Below are positions 4,829 through 5,428 of a stretch of DNA of 5,428 nt, in pieces. A program made the position numbers and the translations under genes. Within the stretch, counting starts at the first letter, position 1, and every line of letters starts with the position of its first letter. The notes below the pieces were generated by a model, which made no database searches, was not told the DNA's origin, and saw nothing but the letters and a program-made list of their open reading frames with translations. Source of the stretch: Verrucomicrobiales bacterium (lineage in GTDB: Bacteria; Verrucomicrobiota; Verrucomicrobiae; Limisphaerales; UBA9464); contig SXXZ01000108.1 in assembly GCA_005789375.1 (NCBI GenBank), positions 1 to 5,428 on the forward strand, read 5' to 3'.

Positions 4829-5428
4829 CGCTCCCTTGGCCTTGAGTTGTTCGAGCTGGGCCTTGGACTGCTTGGACAGCGGATTGCCATCGAGGTAGAC
4901 CCGAACGAACGGGGCAAAGTTCCGGGTCTTCTCCAGATCGGGGGTCATCCATCGGCTCAGGGGAGCCAAGTCTCGAATGCGATTGTGTGACAACTGCAAG
5001 AAAGACGGAGCACGGATGCCGGACAACGGCGCCAGATCGCTGATACCGTTGTGGGCGGCCGAGAGCAGTGTTAAATTGCGGAAGGCTCCGAAACCCTCGA
5101 TGGAGCGGATCTTGTTGTGATCAATATACAAAGTTGCCACCCGGGGCAAATTGGTCAGCAGCGCCACCGAGCCGAGACGGTTGGCCGACAAGTAAATCGA
5201 GGCAAGGTTGGTTAGACCGGACAAGGGCTTCACGTCCTTCACTCGATTGTGAGAGAGCTCGATGTATTGCAAGGCCGGCACCGAGGCCAGAGGGGCAATC
5301 ACCGAGACCTGATTGGAAGCCAAGTTGAGGTACTGGAGCTGCTTCAGTCCGGCCAGGGGTACGAGATCAATGATCTGGTTGCCCGGGATCTCCAGCGAAG
5401 CCAACGCGACGCAATGCTCCAGACCCGC
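4805..5428 (-). CDS. Leucine-rich repeat protein, C-terminal part (5' end outside window)
   Basis: The frame is open from the right window edge to TGA at 4807-4805, giving the last 207 residues; the TTG at 5404 is an internal leucine codon, not a likely start, because the repeat pattern continues upstream (AGLEHCVAL, 1-9). The protein is a run of 22-residue repeats of the form LxxLxLxxNxIxDIxPLxxLxx, resembling the internalin/SDS22-like class: six exact units at 9-140, a seventh lengthened to 33 residues (141-173), then a cap (VYLDGNPLS at 177-185 and LEQLKAKGARI at 192-202). Such solenoids bind proteins or other ligands and have no catalysis of their own. Cell location cannot be judged because the N-terminus is missing. 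It converges on the plus-strand membrane protein gene with a 45-base gap, so the two are not co-transcribed. Confidence 0.93.
   Translation of the reverse strand, partial: AGLEHCVALASLEIPGNQIIDLVPLAGLKQLQYLNLASNQVSVIAPLASVPALQYIELSHNRVKDVKPLSGLTNLASIYLSANRLGSVALLTNLPRVATLYIDHNKIRSIEGFGAFRNLTLLSAAHNGISDLAPLSGIRAPSFLQLSHNRIRDLAPLSRWMTPDLEKTRNFAPFVRVYLDGNPLSKQSKAQLEQLKAKGARINPPAR
4910..5404 (-). repeat. Array of LRR-coding units, six of 66 bp plus one of 99 bp
   Basis: Unit boundaries on the minus strand fall at 5404, 5338, 5272, 5206, 5140, 5074 and 5008, each unit encoding 22 residues; the last runs to 4910 and encodes 33. Core residues are LEIPGNQI, LNLASNQV, IELSHNRV, IYLSANRL, LYIDHNKI, LSAAHNGI and LQLSHNRI, all keeping the Asn of the LRR ladder. 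The DNA of the units has diverged, so this is an old protein repeat, not a recent tandem duplication. Confidence 0.88.

Noticed and set aside
5402..5404. TTG at 5404 as the start of the LRR gene.
   Set aside because: The frame stays open to the window edge and the residues before it (AGLEHCVA) fit the end of a preceding LRR-like segment, so the gene most likely starts outside the window.
1..5428. A new defence, mobile or CRISPR-like system.
   Set aside because: No direct-repeat array, transposase, integrase, nuclease, toxin-antitoxin pair or tRNA is visible; all six genes have housekeeping or surface-protein character.

Overview
The window carries six protein-coding genes in GC-rich DNA (about 60% by eye) and has no gene-free stretch longer than about 130 bases. 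Gene content and order suggest a Verrucomicrobiota-like or related PVC-group bacterium: a ccsA/hemX-like – hemA – hemC cluster, a DUF1080 (3-keto-disaccharide hydrolase-like) lipoprotein, a family-less membrane protein and a leucine-rich repeat (LRR) protein with 22-residue repeats. This placement is an inference from gene style, not a proof.

Positions 1-2947, minus strand: a tight tetrapyrrole operon read right to left. A GTG-started cytochrome c assembly/HemX-type membrane protein (2947-2102) overlaps by one base the start of hemA, glutamyl-tRNA reductase (2102-1053). Five bases after hemA comes hemC, hydroxymethylbilane synthase (1047 to the window edge, where it is cut). HemA makes glutamate-1-semialdehyde from Glu-tRNA, the first committed C5-pathway step, and HemC later polymerises porphobilinogen. 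The membrane protein may tune HemA or handle heme for cytochrome c. HemA lacks the usual C-terminal dimerisation domain, and HemC carries two insertions of about 26 residues each.

Positions 2948-3073: the leader of that operon and the tail of the next gene, with a long near-perfect inverted repeat (2988-3022). Positions 3074-3754, minus strand: a DUF1080 lipoprotein, probably exported and sugar-related. Positions 3755-3868: a divergent intergenic region with a weak promoter candidate and an interrupted inverted repeat.

Positions 3869-4759, plus strand: an unrecognised membrane protein with one N-terminal helix, a roughly 100-residue external domain and three C-terminal helices. Positions 4760-4804: a short convergent gap with hairpins that include the stop codons of both flanking genes. 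Positions 4805-5428, minus strand: the C-terminal 207 residues of an LRR protein whose start lies outside the window.

I found no RNA genes, CRISPR array, insertion sequence, phage gene or defence system. The window looks like ordinary chromosome; the most interesting points are the architectures of HemA and HemC, the operon leader repeat and the unassigned membrane protein.
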